A DNA stretch of 64,000 nt from Schistocerca nitens (lineage: Eukaryota > Arthropoda > Insecta > Orthoptera > Acrididae): NCBI RefSeq assembly GCF_023898315.1, contig NC_064614.1, positions 1,054,566,432-1,054,630,431 of the forward strand. Reading direction: 5' to 3'. How positions within the stretch are numbered: the first letter of the stretch is position 1; every line of letters starts with the position of its first letter. This document shows positions 1-12,015 of the stretch, in pieces. The notes beneath the pieces were generated by a model. The model worked only from the letters and a program-made list of their open reading frames with translations. It ran no database searches and was not told the origin of the DNA. Position numbers and translations under genes: made by a program.

Positions 1-3000
1 AGTAATTTTTCCAAACTTTCTCAGTGTATGTTTCGGTATATTAATGTGAACATCTTGAAGTCTCAGCGTCATCTAATTAATACGTTTTGCTAAATATATT
101 ATTTTAAGAAAAAAAAGTAGCGCTACATAATGAATCTAGAAAGCTAAAAAATGTTCAGAATGTGCAATGTAAGTCACAATCAAAAGTTACAACTTGATTG
201 GGGCAACATTTTAGTCAAAATCATCGGTTTTCAGAAAATTTTAAGGCGCTAAGTACTACATTCAGAAAGATGAAAATTCGAATTTAGCCTCAGTTTTTTT
301 ATAAAAACATTAACTATGTGACTTCATTAAGCTACCTTTGTTAGTTTTCAAGTTATTTACTAAAATCCAAATTTGGAACGAAAAACGTCTTTTTTATTAA
401 CTCTGTGTGTGTACATTTGCGTGACAGTTGTTCTGTTTACGGAGTTAGTGCAGCATGTGTGTAATTTTACATATCAAGCAACGCCGCTATGCATTTTCTT
501 TTTCCTCATAAGATGCATTTTCCATTACATAGGACTGATGCGAGCATAGCATAATATCTGGACCGTAATTGGATGTGAACACTGGGCGTTGTACATCTCC
601 AGAAAGCTATATTTACATGTATCATAAAGAATCTATGTTTTTCTGTGACACAGAAGGAAATAGTTTGATTATCTTGAAGTTTGTCACCATAGTGACTGGG
701 ATACATACCTCCAGGGTGGATGTATGTCAGATGTTGGACATATATGTCCTGCAGTAGAGCATTAAGCATTGCACTCAACATGACTGATATTTCGTAAACC
801 AGATCTAACATTATATCATGTTAAAGTGCAGAACTGTGTGACTAGAACAGTACTTTACGTTTGACAGCACAGCTGATTTACGTAAAATGCTTCAAGCTCC
901 ACCCAAGTGGAACTTCATCATGTGTAAACTACATGTATCTTCTTACCCATCTTTTATATCACCACAACACTATCATATATACTATACACCAATAAGGGGT
1001 GCTAACCACCTCAACATGCAAGCATTTGGCGAGATCTTGTGCACTTGGATGGGTGCCGCAAGACTGGTGCAGAATAATTTTCACTGAACAGCAGTTTTGG
1101 ACTCAGCTCACTCTGTTCTTTCACAAGACGTGGGATAAACCGGGCATAGTACCCTCCTACTTATGGTCATTTGCAGATTAAATCAGCATCACTGTTGAGG
1201 GGACGCTTCGTCAAAGACAATGCAGGAAGATTTTTCAGTCTCCAACTTTATGTTATGAACGTGAAAATACTCTGCGATTCCCATTCACATAAGGAAAGAT
1301 GGACAATAGTAACTGTAAGTTTTGCACTACGATCGAAGTGCTAGAAATATTTAGGTAACATAACTGCCTTGCACAGAACGCTGTCCAGTGTACTTTGGTG
1401 TATATGTCCAAGAATTAACCATGAATAGACATATTGCACAATCATCTATATGCATTATCAATCTAGTATTGGTACTCACAAAGTAGGGAAGGGTGGTTCA
1501 GCGATGATACAGAAGTTCAGAAGCATACTGCCGTGTCATTTTTGATGTTGAAATTACGGAGAAATTGGTAAAATTGATCGCACTATCAACTGTGGTGTGT
1601 ATTACCGTACATTGTCCCATATCGATGGTGTCTTTTCCATCCCATCTGTCCACTGATATGCTGTTGTTTATCACATAACGATTGACTGACACCACTTGTT
1701 TGGGATGGAGAGAGTCTTGGTGGGAGAAAGAAGTTCCGGGGATGACCAGAACCCAAACAATGATGCATACATGGCAGTAATATGAGGAATCAACACTCTT
1801 GGTCTTTTCGAAATAGAACACCAAGACATCTACTATCTCGTCACTGTGGAAGGTGAGATAAATGCTTCACAATGCCGTAAACTCTTCCAGTTTCCATATG
1901 TTGCGACGCCTTCCACATTTTTGTCAATAAGAACCTTCACCTCTGTCTAATTTCAACCATGTTGTGTGTCATGGGAGCAGCGTAGTTTACACCTTGAGGT
2001 GTCCAGCTTTCCATGAGAGCCAATGGTTCGCAATTTGTTAATGTGACCTCAAAGCCACAGTAGAAGAATGAATTGTATGGCTGTGTACACAGCTGTAGCC
2101 ACACAGTACATCAATATGTTACAGCAAAAAAACTGTGTATAAAACTGCTTATGAAACTACAACACAAGAGCCCTCTCTTGTGACTGATAGTCTGTGGGAT
2201 ATGGTCCTCCTAGAGTACAGGTCCATGGAAGCGACTTCATTCACTGCCCGCCTGCTCCAATTGACCAGTACATGTATATGTAATTGGATCACAAAGTTTG
2301 ATCGATGTCAACAAACACACGGTATTTGTTTCCGATATATCGGAAGAGAGAGACATGGTGTTTATAGTTCATATTGATACTCCGTTTGATGTCACAGAAG
2401 TAACGAGGAGGCAGAGAGAGACATTGTGCTGTCAGTGAAGACTATGACACCATTACATTGTCCTGTTTCTAGCGTGGTAATCATAGGAACACAATAAACG
2501 AGATTAGGATGTGTACAGAGTGATATTTATAGACCCTCATTCGATGTCGATCAATTGTAGATGTTATGCTCCTGCATTTCTTGTATAGTCCACGTATACT
2601 CTGCATGGCTGTGAATTTCCTCGTGTACATTAGTATGCTATTTTTGTCGTTGATAGCTCTTCTAACTAACAGAACTCTGTGGTCGAAAGATGATGGGATT
2701 TAGAGAGAATCAGCAGCGGTCTGTAACTTGGCGCAGGGCATTTCTTACTCGTGGAAATGATGTTCAAATGACATATATATTGAAGACTGGAAGATTGGTG
2801 AGATTTGGTAGGTAAGCGATACTCTGACAAAAGCGGAGTTGAGAGGTGAGGTCTATTCCGCATCTTCTAAGAGTTGTGGACAACCATATTACATGCTCTC
2901 ACGTTCGTCTCGCGAAGTGACTGCAATGAGAAAATTAGGAGTCAATATGAATGTTATTACAAAGAGACAATCAGCACCAGTACGTGAGTCTTTTGTTTCC

Positions 3001-3084
3001 TCGATAAATAAGAGACAATCCTCCCGCGAGTTTTGTATGCCTCTAAGTGGATGGACAAAATAGGTCGATTAAATTTGCATCTAT
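1..3084. other. unrecognised, AT-rich intergenic sequence
   Basis: I see no gene, transposase, reverse transcriptase, RNA gene or clear repeat here. The longest open frames are about 100 codons (for example 1498-1824 on the minus strand) and show no recognisable domain. Old, unrecognisable transposon debris is possible. Confidence 0.5.
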
Positions 3085-3240
3085 TTCGCAAGTCATCGTA
3101 CGGTGTGTGGTGGAGGATACCCTGTAGTCATTCCCTTTCCTATTCCATTCGCAAATAGAACGAGGGAACAAGGCTTCGTAAGTGACTCCTTAGGAGAGCA
3201 ACTTCCTGTTATCTTGTCTTCGCGGTCCTGACGTGAAATG
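3085..3240 (+). repeat. short dispersed repeat, copy 1
   Basis: This stretch contains a tgtgtggYRgagg(g/a)tacc motif followed by a pyrimidine-rich run and a 'catt..caaat(g)' block. The same arrangement recurs near 48298-48440 on this strand and near 45935-46045 on the other. The three copies are diverged from one another. I know the pattern as a common orthopteran interspersed repeat but cannot assign a class. Confidence 0.5.
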
Positions 3241-3263
3241 TAAAGTGTCTGCCATCATCTATT

Positions 3264-4015
3264 TAATTAATTAGCCTATGAAACTTGTATCAATGATGTG
3301 CCACCTGCCAGGGGAGAGTGAGGGCTTGAATACCATGGATCTATGGATATAATCCAGAAGTTGGAGTGATAATCAGGCGTGTTTTCATTGTTTTTTTTAA
3401 TGAAATTTCATTCTCTAACCTTCAAAGAGAGAATGACCATCGTAATGAAATAAGCTATATTACCAAATTTTCTAAAGTGATACTTAGTATTAACACAATA
3501 TTCACAACTTCTCTGAGCTGTTACCTTAAGAGACTTGGTATGTGGTGAAGCGTTTGGTTACTTTAAGGGAGTTCGAAAGTGAGGAGGCATTGTATAATGG
3601 AGTAGATCATAGTACTCTGTCATGAGCCAAAAATGGGTTTAATATTCTAGTCCTGTGACTCAGAACGTAAGAGACTTTATTAACCTGACTATAACAGATT
3701 TTTTTTTACCTAGTGAGGCTCTTCTTAGAGGAAATATGGCCTATGCCATACCGTTACAGGATTTTCACAACAAGTAAAGATGCTTTAGCGACGGGAAAAC
3801 GCGTGTACACCCTGATTTCTTCTGCCTTCGAAAATAATTCATATGAAAGGAAGAAATCTACATTTCATGTGAGAAATTCGAGGTGTATGGTCAACAAAAT
3901 CCCTGCCTCGAATTGCGTGAAATGGTCTTTTAAACTGGGGGGGGGGGAGGGGGGAGTCTATGTCAGGGTGGAATCAGTTAGAGCAACTGTATATATGCAA
4001 GCCACAGCTGATTGT
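3264..4015 (+). repeat. about 770-bp dispersed repeat, copy 1
   Basis: Nearly the whole stretch aligns by eye with 15266-16058. Shared landmarks in order are a TTAATTAATTAGCCTA block, a T-rich tract, 'acttctctg(a/c)gctgttacct', 'ggagttcgaaag', 'gtttaatattcta', 'aacagatttttttt' and a G-tract followed by 'cagggtggaat'. No coding content is convincing; the open frame at 3713-4129 runs out into the adjoining SINE. Class unknown. Both copies carry a SINE insertion at their right end. Confidence 0.75.
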
Positions 4016-4206
4016 GCCGGCCGCGGTGGTCTAGCGGTTCTGGCGCTGCAGTCCGGAACCGCGGGACTGCTACGGTCGCAGGTTCGAATCCTGCCTCGGG
4101 CATGGGTGTGTGTGATGTCCTTAGGTTAGTTAGGTTTAAGTAGTTCTAAGTTCTAGGGGACTTATGACCTAAGATGTTGAGTCCCATAGTGCTCAGAGCC
4201 ATTTGA
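4016..4206 (+). mobile_element. tRNA-derived SINE (family A), full length
   Basis: The head is tRNA-like, with an A-box-like tggtctagcggttc and a B-box ggttcgaatcc, as expected for an internal RNA polymerase III promoter. The body is 'gtgtgatgtccttaggttag...ttctaagttctagggg' and the tail ends gctcagagccatttgagcc. A 15-bp target-site duplication, with one mismatch, flanks it at 4001-4015 and 4207-4221. SINEs encode no protein and depend on a LINE reverse transcriptase. Six more copies of this family and one variant lie in the window. Confidence 0.92.
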
Positions 4207-4221
4207 GCCACAGTTGATTGT

Positions 4222-4899
4222 CTCACAGTGCGCTGCGCCAGCTGCACTAGTGGTCACGAGACTTCAGCGAGCAGAAATCACAGATTACCTTGGCCTGTGA
4301 CGTACTGTTAGATACAAAGAATACGACGACCAGCCTGCTCTAGTCTGTGGCAGCGGGGACTAGCGGAATGACCAGTGTACCAGGTGAATGGCGACAGAAG
4401 CGGATGTGTGTGTTGTGTGAAAAGTTTCAATATGACGGATGTTAATGTTGGACGATTATTCCCCGCAAGTAAATTGATCAGTTGACTACTTGGTGACAAT
4501 CTCTCTGGTCCCTGATCGTCCGGTAGGGCTGGTACATGGATATCAGGGGATGGATGTGCAGCTACCAGCATGGCCAATGCATGTGCGGGTCTCTCCTGAC
4601 CAGCTCCTTCGAGATGAAGCGATAACGGTGCTGGTGTGTCAATGTGTTATTGACACTTCCTCTTCAGTATGAGTTTTTTCCCTGCCAATTTTTTCAGGGG
4701 GTGGTGGGGAATATGGGGGGGGGGGGGGTGCGGTGTGACTCCTCTGCTGGTGGCATTCTGCACTAGATCAGTCGATCTGTGCGTGTCAAGGTGAGTACAC
4801 ACACGAAAATTTTCCCACAAGACCACACCTGCAATCTGCAGCAATTAAATTACATAATTAGGACTTGTAGTTGCTGGATGTAACTTTTTCCATCAAATA
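4222..4899. other. no recognised gene; G-tract at 4718-4731
   Basis: I see no recognisable coding sequence. The first bases continue the dispersed repeat beyond the SINE (a shared 'tggtcacga' with 16290 onward). A run of about 15 G lies near 4718. Confidence 0.4.
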
Positions 4900-5440
4900 A
4901 AGAAATTGAATACCTGAAAATTGAATTTTACGAATAAGCAGTGTGTACTCTGCTATGTAATTGATATTCAATTTCATATCATGAGATTCTTCCTCTCCAG
5001 CACAGGCTGACTCCTTTCCCAGCCAATTTCCAGATGATGGGAAGTGAAGGGGAGTGAGGGATGTGAGGAGAGAGCTGGGTGATTTCCCAGAGGGGCTGGG
5101 GTAATTATTTTACCGATTTATTTATTTAGTCAATGAATTTGATATCAAAAGTGTGCTTCTTCGGCGAGGAGGAGGGGAGAGTGGTGGAGAAAATGTTGGG
5201 GGATGGGGAGGGATGGAGAGTATCTAAGAAGTATGGATTATCCCCATGGGGTTGTAAGTCAACCCTTTGGTGTCATAAACCACTTAGCAGAACAATAGGT
5301 TGAGGAGAGTGGGAGGGGGCCATAAATCAGTCAAGTTTCCCCTGAATATATTCTTTCGCCTGAACGATTTGCAACCTACACTAACGAAACGCCCCAGAGC
5401 ATAGTTTGTCCCCCAACTACGACCTTGTCAGTAAGGTGAT
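4900..5440 (+). repeat. GA-rich dispersed repeat, copy 1
   Basis: Aligns with 18930-19290. Shared blocks are 'cc(c/g)gccaatttcca', a purine-rich run, 'ttatttagtcaatgaat' then 'gatatcaaa(a)gtgt', more GA-rich sequence, 'ggattatcccca' and 'ggcaacctgcaa'-like sequence. No open reading frame of note. Class unknown. Confidence 0.6.
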
Positions 5441-5539
5441 TTCATATGTACACCCTCCAAAACAAGTCACAACATGCCCCTTGTGGAACAGTACAACGTA
5501 TTCAATGTCATAAATCCCGGTACTTGTATTCTGTTATTG

Positions 5540-7180
5540 GTTACGTAACGAGATGACTTCGTATGTCCTTGACGTCAACTGTGGATGGAACTATTGTTCT
5601 GCGAACCACCACATAGGTTTGGGACCAAGCAATTCAACCTCTTCGCCGTTGCTGTCAATGTACCGCTGGCCGTTATTACCATTGCTTGACTGCCGGCCGT
5701 TCCATCGGTCACGCCAGTCGCTATTAAATCTGTTGTTACTATGATGTCTCGGTAGTCTTGTTAGTTGTTTCGTTTCTTTGGCCGTTACCCTGTTCTGATG
5801 TTCGCGCAGTCCGTTATCCCCGCGCGACTGGAAATTATTTCTATCGTTTGATTTATGTTGTCCTGAATTTCGCATCTCTCCAGGATTAACTCTGCCTCTC
5901 TCATTAGCTTCTTGAATGTTTCGACATCTCACTGCACAGCCTAATTAAAGCTTGTTAGAACGGGTAGGGGAGTTTCGAGTAGCAAATGCGCACTATCTTC
6001 TCATCCGAGTAAGGTGTATCCAGATATTGGTTCTTGCGCATCAGTGCATCGAAAATTTTAAGTGGGCTTTTATAAGCAGATCCCTCTAGCTCGAGCACAT
6101 CATTATTTCATGTTCTATTTTGGTTTACGTCTCACGGGACCAGTACGTTGCCATCGACGCATCTTTAAATTCCTCGTAAATAGTGCGCCGTGAACATGTA
6201 AATAGAAAAACTCTAATTTGGCACTCAGTGGCCACGAGGAAGAGACTGCTAAGGCAAACTGCCCGTATCACACGTTAGGGTGAAGTGAGGTTCCCTCCTT
6301 GAATGTCGATATTTGAGTACACTCAGCGTTTGTACTCGAAAAATGGATCGACTCCCTCGCCTGAGTACATCATTGATTGTGCGCTGTGAATTCCGTCAAT
6401 CTGACGTGCGTATTTAGACTGCTATCTGGTGCTGTAGTCGTAATGAAATTTAAAGGTCTGGTCTCGTGTTTACCTGTAGGGTTCCGGCGTGGGCGCACTC
6501 GACGCAAGGTGCGAGAACGCTAGCGCTAGCGTGTTCTGTCCACGAGGTATGTTGATGCTCCTTTGCTCGTGGTTATTTAAACCTAGCATACGAGTGATAG
6601 TTGTTTGCTGAAGGACCGCAAGCCGCGCGTCAGTATTTGTGAATTTAGCTAATGTTTGCTCGTCTGTTTTCGCGATATTCTGCGTGTCCTGTTGCACTGT
6701 TAGAAGTTGCTTGTCTATTTTTGAGAGCTGACTCGTGTGTTGTTCAGTAGCTTGTTGCCCCACTCTCAGACCTTTGGCTATTGCTTGTGCCGCTTTGGTT
6801 GCGGCCCTAGTTGCGTGTTTAGTGCGGTTACTTGCGACCACAGCCGTCTTTTTCGCGACTGTCGCTTCTGATCGCGCCAGACGTGATTCTCTTTTTGCGG
6901 CAGTCGTGGTCTATTGAACTTCCAGCACCTTTTCTCGCACTGCCGAATCCTGAGATGCAAGGTTTTGGGGGTGTTGGTTCAAAGCGTCTGTTATTTACTT
7001 ACGTAATACATTTATAGTTTCTGATCGCTCTTTTGCAGCTCCTTTCTTGCGGCTTTGTTCTGCTGCCACCAGAGAGGCGAGTATGGAATCTCGCGGAATC
7101 TTACAGTTCCTATTAATGACAGGAAAATGTACACGGGTTTTCGGTGCACTATTGATCTGGCATCCTACTAACGGCACTCT
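5540..7180 (-). pseudogene. decayed gypsy-like gag
   Basis: Minus-strand open pieces at 6995-7177, 6470-6841 and 5591-5932 follow one another in the order expected for an insect gypsy-type Gag. First comes a lysine/arginine-rich and Ala/Gln-rich coiled-coil-like N-terminal part. A capsid-like stretch follows near 5950-6200, legible only in fragments across stops. Last is an Asn/Arg/Gly-rich nucleocapsid-like C-terminus. Several stops and frame changes separate the pieces, so no functional protein is possible. I found no linked LTR, protease or reverse transcriptase. It resembles the gag of the LTR element at 28739-39585 in layout but is clearly a different, older copy. Assignment rests on composition and order rather than on a diagnostic motif. 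Confidence 0.5.
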
Positions 7181-7247
7181 TTGACCTGAAAACTGCTCGA
7201 GATGAGTGTCGGACGTATTCTACGAGTTATCAGTGCTGACCGTTGTG

Positions 7248-7443
7248 GTGTGGCCGAGCGGATCTAGGCGCTACAGTCTGGAACTGCGCGACCGCTCCGG
7301 TCGCAGGTTCAAATCCTGCCTCGGGCATGGATGTGTGTGATGTCTTTAGGCTAGTTAGGTTTAAGTAGTTCTAAGTTCTAGGGGACTGATGACCTCACAA
7401 GTTAAGTCCCATAGTGCTCAGAGCCATTTGAACCATTTTTTTT
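7248..7443 (+). mobile_element. tRNA-derived SINE (family A)
   Basis: Contains tggccgagcgg (A box) and ggttcaaatcctgcc (B box, one change from the other copies), the usual body and the tail cagagccatttgaacc followed by a T run. A short imperfect duplication, accgttgtg at 7239-7247 and accgtcgtg at 7444-7452, marks the target site. It sits just upstream of the decayed gag. Confidence 0.88.
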
Positions 7444-7452
7444 ACCGTCGTG

Positions 7453-8605
7453 AAACTGTCGGCCATTCCTTTGGAACATGATTTCGATGTTGCTGAATAA
7501 TTCGTCTGAGCGCGAGTTATTCTTGCGTTGACCTGACATTCATCATTAATCGTCACGCGATTACTAACAGTTTTCAGTTTGGCTGTGTTTTTTAGGTACG
7601 CCCGCTAATTCTTCGTTGAAAACTCTATGTCAACGCCCAAGTTATCCTCATCTCTGCCCTCAACCCGCTCCATTGTAGGAGACACTGATTTAGGATAATT
7701 AGCTCTTAGTAACCGCGCCTAACTCCTCGTTAACATTCAGGAAAGGATGGCATACCTGACGTGAATGAAACGTACAATGTGAACTGTTATACTACTATCC
7801 AAATGTTCACGTAAAGTTCGTATACACCTAACAATACTTAAAGTATAGAATAGATAGTGAAATTACGATGCTGTTACAATGCTGCTGTGGTGTAAAAACA
7901 ATCACAGTCGCGGCACAGAAGCCACGAAACCATTAATACCGAAGGTAATTGATAGATAAGATAACACATAAATATTATAAAATATGGGCAGGCAAATTAA
8001 TACCGCCATTCTACCATCAGCCAAAATTTGTTGAACGAAACCGAACGGGGTTAGTGCATGGGGCAAAAATTTAAAAACTGGAAAAATCTGGATTAATAAT
8101 AATTATCAGTAGACTCGGAGAGGGCGTTTCAAGAGCAGTCACCAGTAATGGGACCTGAACACCAACTTGTCACAAGAAAGTTACAATTTACTATTAAAAT
8201 TTAGACACGAAATTCAAAGAAATAACCCAAAAGGAGTGCATATTTAATTCCACAACGCCTTATCTGACATTACTGTGTTCACCCTGCTACACAACTAACT
8301 TGAGTGTGACCAGGATTACGTAAATCTATAATTTTTTTGTAATCTTCAAAAATCATTGATTGATGGGAGCCAAGGGTCTGATACTCTGCACACATAAATG
8401 CTGTGAGTACCGGAATAATTATTAAATATTTGCTCAGGTGAGCAGAGAAGTGACACGACAAATTAATTAGATTGTCATTAAAACTTCTCCCTAAGCAGTG
8501 AGAAGAGAACACTTAACATCTACACTTGGAAATAGCTTCTGTGGCAGCTGGCACTATTCCTACCCGGATGTACTACACAGAATTATAATGATCCCTATCT
8601 TGTTA
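7453..8605. other. unrecognised sequence
   Basis: No coding segment or repeat recognised. It is AT-rich with only short open frames. Confidence 0.4.
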
Positions 8606-9988
8606 CACTACTGGCCCTTAAAATTGCTACACCACGAAGTTGACGTGCTACAGACGCGAAATTTAACCGACAGGAAGAAGATGCTGTGATATGCAAATGA
8701 TTAGCTTTTCAGAGCATTCACACAAGGTTGGCGCCGGTGGCGACACCTACAACGTGCTGACATGAGGAAAGTTTCCAACCGATTTCTCATACATAAACAG
8801 CAGTTAACCGGCGTTGCCTGGTGAAACGTTGTTGTGATGGCTCGTGTAAGGAAGAGAAATGCGTTCCATCACGTTTCCGACTTTGATAAAGGTCGGATTG
8901 TAGCCTATCGCGATTGCGGTTTAGCGTATCGTGACATTGCAGTTCGCGTTGGTCGAGATCCAATGACTGTTAGAAGAATATGGAATCGGTGGGTTCAGGA
9001 AGGTAATACGGAACGCCATGCTGGATCCCAACGGCCTCGTATCACTAGCAGTCGAGATGACAGGCATCTTATCCGCATGGCTGTAACGGATCGTCAGCCA
9101 CGTCTCGATCCATGAGTCAACAGATGGGGACGTTTGCAAGAACAGTTCGACGACGTTTGCTGCAGCATGGACTATCAGTTCGGAGACCATAGCTCGGTTG
9201 CCCTTGACGCTGCATCACAGACAGGAGCGCCTACGGGAACTCAACGAGGAACCTGGGCGCACGAATGACAAAACGTCATTTTTTCGGATGAATCCAAGTT
9301 CTGTTTACAGCATCATGGTGGTCGCATCCGTGTTTGGCGACATCGCGGTGAACGCACATTGGAAGCGTGTATTCGTCATCGCCATACTGGCGTATCACCC
9401 GGCCTGATGATATGGGGTGCCATTGGTTACACGTCTCGGTCACCTCTTGTTCGCATTGACGGCACTTTGAACAGTGGACGTTACATTTCAGATGTGTTAC
9501 GACCCGTGGCTCTACCCTTCATTCGATCCCTTTGAAACCCTACATTTCAGCAGAATAATGCACGACCGCATATTGCAGGTCCTGTACGGGCCTTTCTGGA
9601 TACAGAAAATGTTCGACTGCTGCCCTGGGCAGCACATCCTCCAGATCTCTCACCAATTGAAAACGTCTGGTCAATGGTGGCCGAGCAACTGGCTCATCAC
9701 AATACGCCAGTCACTACTCATGATGAACTGTGGTATCGTGTTGAAGCTGCATGGGCAACTGTACCTGTACACGCCATCCAACCTCTGTTTGACTCAATGC
9801 CCAGGTGTATCAAGGCCGTTATTATGGCCAGAGGTGGTTGTTCTGGGTACTGATTTCTCAGGATCTATGCACGCAAATTGCGTGAAAATGTAATCACATG
9901 TCAGTTCTAGTATAATATATTTGTCCAATGACTACCCGTTTATCATCTGCATTTCTTCTTGGTGTAGCAATTTTAATGGCCAGTAGTG
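8606..9988 (+). mobile_element. Tc1-like DNA transposon, full length, inactive
   Basis: The element is 1383 bp with 29-bp terminal inverted repeats (8606-8634 and 9960-9988, one mismatch), each beginning cactactggcc. It is flanked by TA at 8604-8605 and 9989-9990, the standard Tc1/mariner target duplication. The single gene inside is a Tc1 transposase with three stops (see pseudogene). Because the ends are intact it could still be moved by a transposase supplied elsewhere. Confidence 0.93.
8837..9853 (+). pseudogene. Tc1-type DD34E transposase, dead
   Basis: This encoded the element's transposase, which binds the inverted repeats and cuts and pastes the element at TA sites. The N-terminal paired-like helix-turn-helix region is open from ATG 8837 to 9112. 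In-frame TGA codons then occur at 9113, 9266 and 9533, and the stretch around 9150-9230 reads better in another frame, so compensating small indels are likely. The catalytic core is legible: the first Asp in FSDES near 9280, the second position within QQxNARPH near 9551, and SPIENVW near 9650. I count 34 residues between the second and third acidic positions, the normal Tc1 spacing. The second catalytic Asp is changed to Asn (codon 9554-9556), so the enzyme would be inactive even without the stops. The expected length of 338 residues matches the family. Confidence 0.88.
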
Positions 9989-10136
9989 TACAAGTCTATC
10001 GGAATAAATTACGTGAAGTGGTAATGAAATGTCGCGATCTCTATTGCTCTAGCACGATGGAGCAAGGCGCTAACAGGAAAACACAAGGCTGATCAAAGTA
10101 CCCCAGTGCTGCGTATATTTACCAATAATAATTGCA

Positions 10137-10237
10137 GCTGTACCCTGTGTTGTCGTCGACAGGGTTGGAACACCTAAACGGCGTTAAACCTGCACAGAGC
10201 CTATGGCGTTTGCCGAGGTAACTGGCTTATCACGGGT
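10137..10237 (+). repeat. 101-bp segment, upstream original
   Basis: This 101-bp stretch just upstream of the SINE is repeated once, with a single base change, inside that SINE at 10435-10535. It begins gctgtaccctgtgttg and ends ggcttatcacgggt. Confidence 0.92.
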
Positions 10238-10258
10238 ACAGGTGTACTAATAAGTGCG

Positions 10259-10562
10259 GTCGGCCGTGGTACCCGAGCGGTTCTAGGCGCTTTAGTCTGG
10301 AGCCGTGCGACTGCTACGGTCGCAGGTTCGAATCCTGCCCGCGGGGAATGGATGTGTGTGATGTCCTTAGGTTAGTTCGGTTTAAGTAGTTCTAAGTTCT
10401 AGGAGACTGATAACCTCAGATGTTAAGATGTTAAGCTGTACCCTGTGTTGTCGTCGACAGGGTTGGAACACCTAAACGGCGTTACACCTGCACAGAGCCT
10501 ATGGCGTTTGCCGAGGTAACTGGCTTATCACGGGTGCTCAGAGCCATTTGAACCATTTGAGC
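10259..10562 (+). mobile_element. tRNA-derived SINE (family A) carrying a copy of its own 5' flank
   Basis: A perfect 13-bp target-site duplication (actaataagtgcg, 10246-10258 and 10563-10575) bounds the insertion. The head and body are normal to about 10434. A 101-bp copy of genomic sequence that otherwise lies just upstream of the insertion (10137-10237) then follows, and the SINE resumes at gctcagagccatttgaacc (10536 onward). The bases normally present at that point ('tcccatagt') are missing, and 'gatgttaa' is doubled just before the join. The copied segment lies inside the target-site duplications. Confidence 0.9.
10435..10535 (+). repeat. 101-bp flank copy inside the SINE
   Basis: Second copy of 10137-10237, in the same orientation, interrupting the SINE body. 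One mismatch was seen (gttacacc against gttaaacc). Confidence 0.92.
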
Positions 10563-10575
10563 ACTAATAAGTGCG

Positions 10576-12015
10576 CACTTATAGGCCGCTCGTCCGCTGG
10601 CTCGTGCTCACACCTCTGCAGTAAGCAACCACGAATAGCTTCAGAGTGGCTCATTAACGCGTTTAGTGGCCAATTTATTTTTAAAAGTGTTGTATTAATG
10701 AGAACTGACAATGAAATTCTATATGTATTTTAATAGTGTGATATTGCAAGGAACGAGGGGCAGCTAAATAAGAAAAATGGAATTTCTTGCGACTGTTGCA
10801 GCCTTACGGTGACTGCCGTTTTAGGACAAAATTTAAACTGAGAAACTTATATTTCGTTACTTTTTTATTTAAACGTTAAACATAAAAAGACAGATTGCCA
10901 ATGAATATTACTTATGCTTTTCACTAAAGGACCAATGTCTGGTACCACTTTTCGATTAATGCTAATACAAAGAAAAGCTCTTAAGTTGAAGTCTGTCAAT
11001 AAGCTTCTGTGGGTGGATTTGGTTCTCCTCATTGTGAAAAATAGCAGCACGTACACGTAGATCTAAACATCGGCGTAATCGTAGCTTCAGACTTGTAAAG
11101 TCGTTAAAATTTACATCGAGGAAACAGAAGTCCCCGAGACTGATTTTGCTATGAAACTAATCACTCAAACGTCACACAGTAGGCGCTTAAGTTCTAACTG
11201 CAGCCGAGTTTTTTTTTTTTTTTCAGCGGGAAGACTGGTCACTGGAGACATCCGCGACGCACGCACGGGCACAGACTTACAGAAACCGCACTGCAACTGT
11301 AGAATATGTGCTTGGAGGTTGGATGCATCATGCGAGTATCGTGCTATACTATACCACCCGACCAGAAAAATAATGCATTTGCGCTATGTGTTGACAACTG
11401 TACTACATTTACAAGCAATCTTGCGCATGGTGAAAAGTGATGTCATGATCGCATGGGAAAAAGTGACAGAAAATCGACAAAATTACGAAAAATGACGGAA
11501 AAACCATATAAATTGAGGGAAAATACGCCAAAATGCGAGGGAAATTGAGGGAGAATGAGAAAGTACCGGCATGTCTTCTGCTTGGTGCAGGAGGATTCTT
11601 GGACATGGGAACGAGCAAGAGGAATAGGAGCAAAATTAGACATGGAAGCACCGGGAACCAGGGATACAGTCATTTTTCGTCGACAGCGGTAACGCGGTTG
11701 GACTAGAATGTTTAACGTGGATGCTGCCAAATGTAGAGTAATAAATTTATATATATATAGGATCACAAGCCCAGGTGTGGCAGCAAAGCTATCGGCAAAT
11801 GTCTTATAAATTTTCATACAGTGTCTTTAGCTAAAGAGCGTTGCGTTATCAGTTGGCGTTACTGAAATACTCGTATACAGCTGCGGAGTAGATCGCTTGT
11901 TTGACTCTACGCAAGACTGTTTAGGTGTTTTCAACCGTAACAATCACTTCTTCCAATGTGCTTCTCTGTACTCTTCACCAATCACTAGTATGCGGTGTGT
12001 ACTAACAAGTACCTT
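10576..12015. other. unrecognised sequence
   Basis: No recognisable gene. The open frames at 11151-11495 (plus) and 11443-11817 (minus) overlap purine-rich, low-complexity sequence (gggaaaaa/gagggaaa runs, 11455-11560) and have no recognisable domain. Confidence 0.4.

Noticed and set aside
1498-1824. Minus-strand frame of 108 codons as a transposase remnant
   Set aside because: No catalytic or DNA-binding motif could be found on reading it and its flanks.
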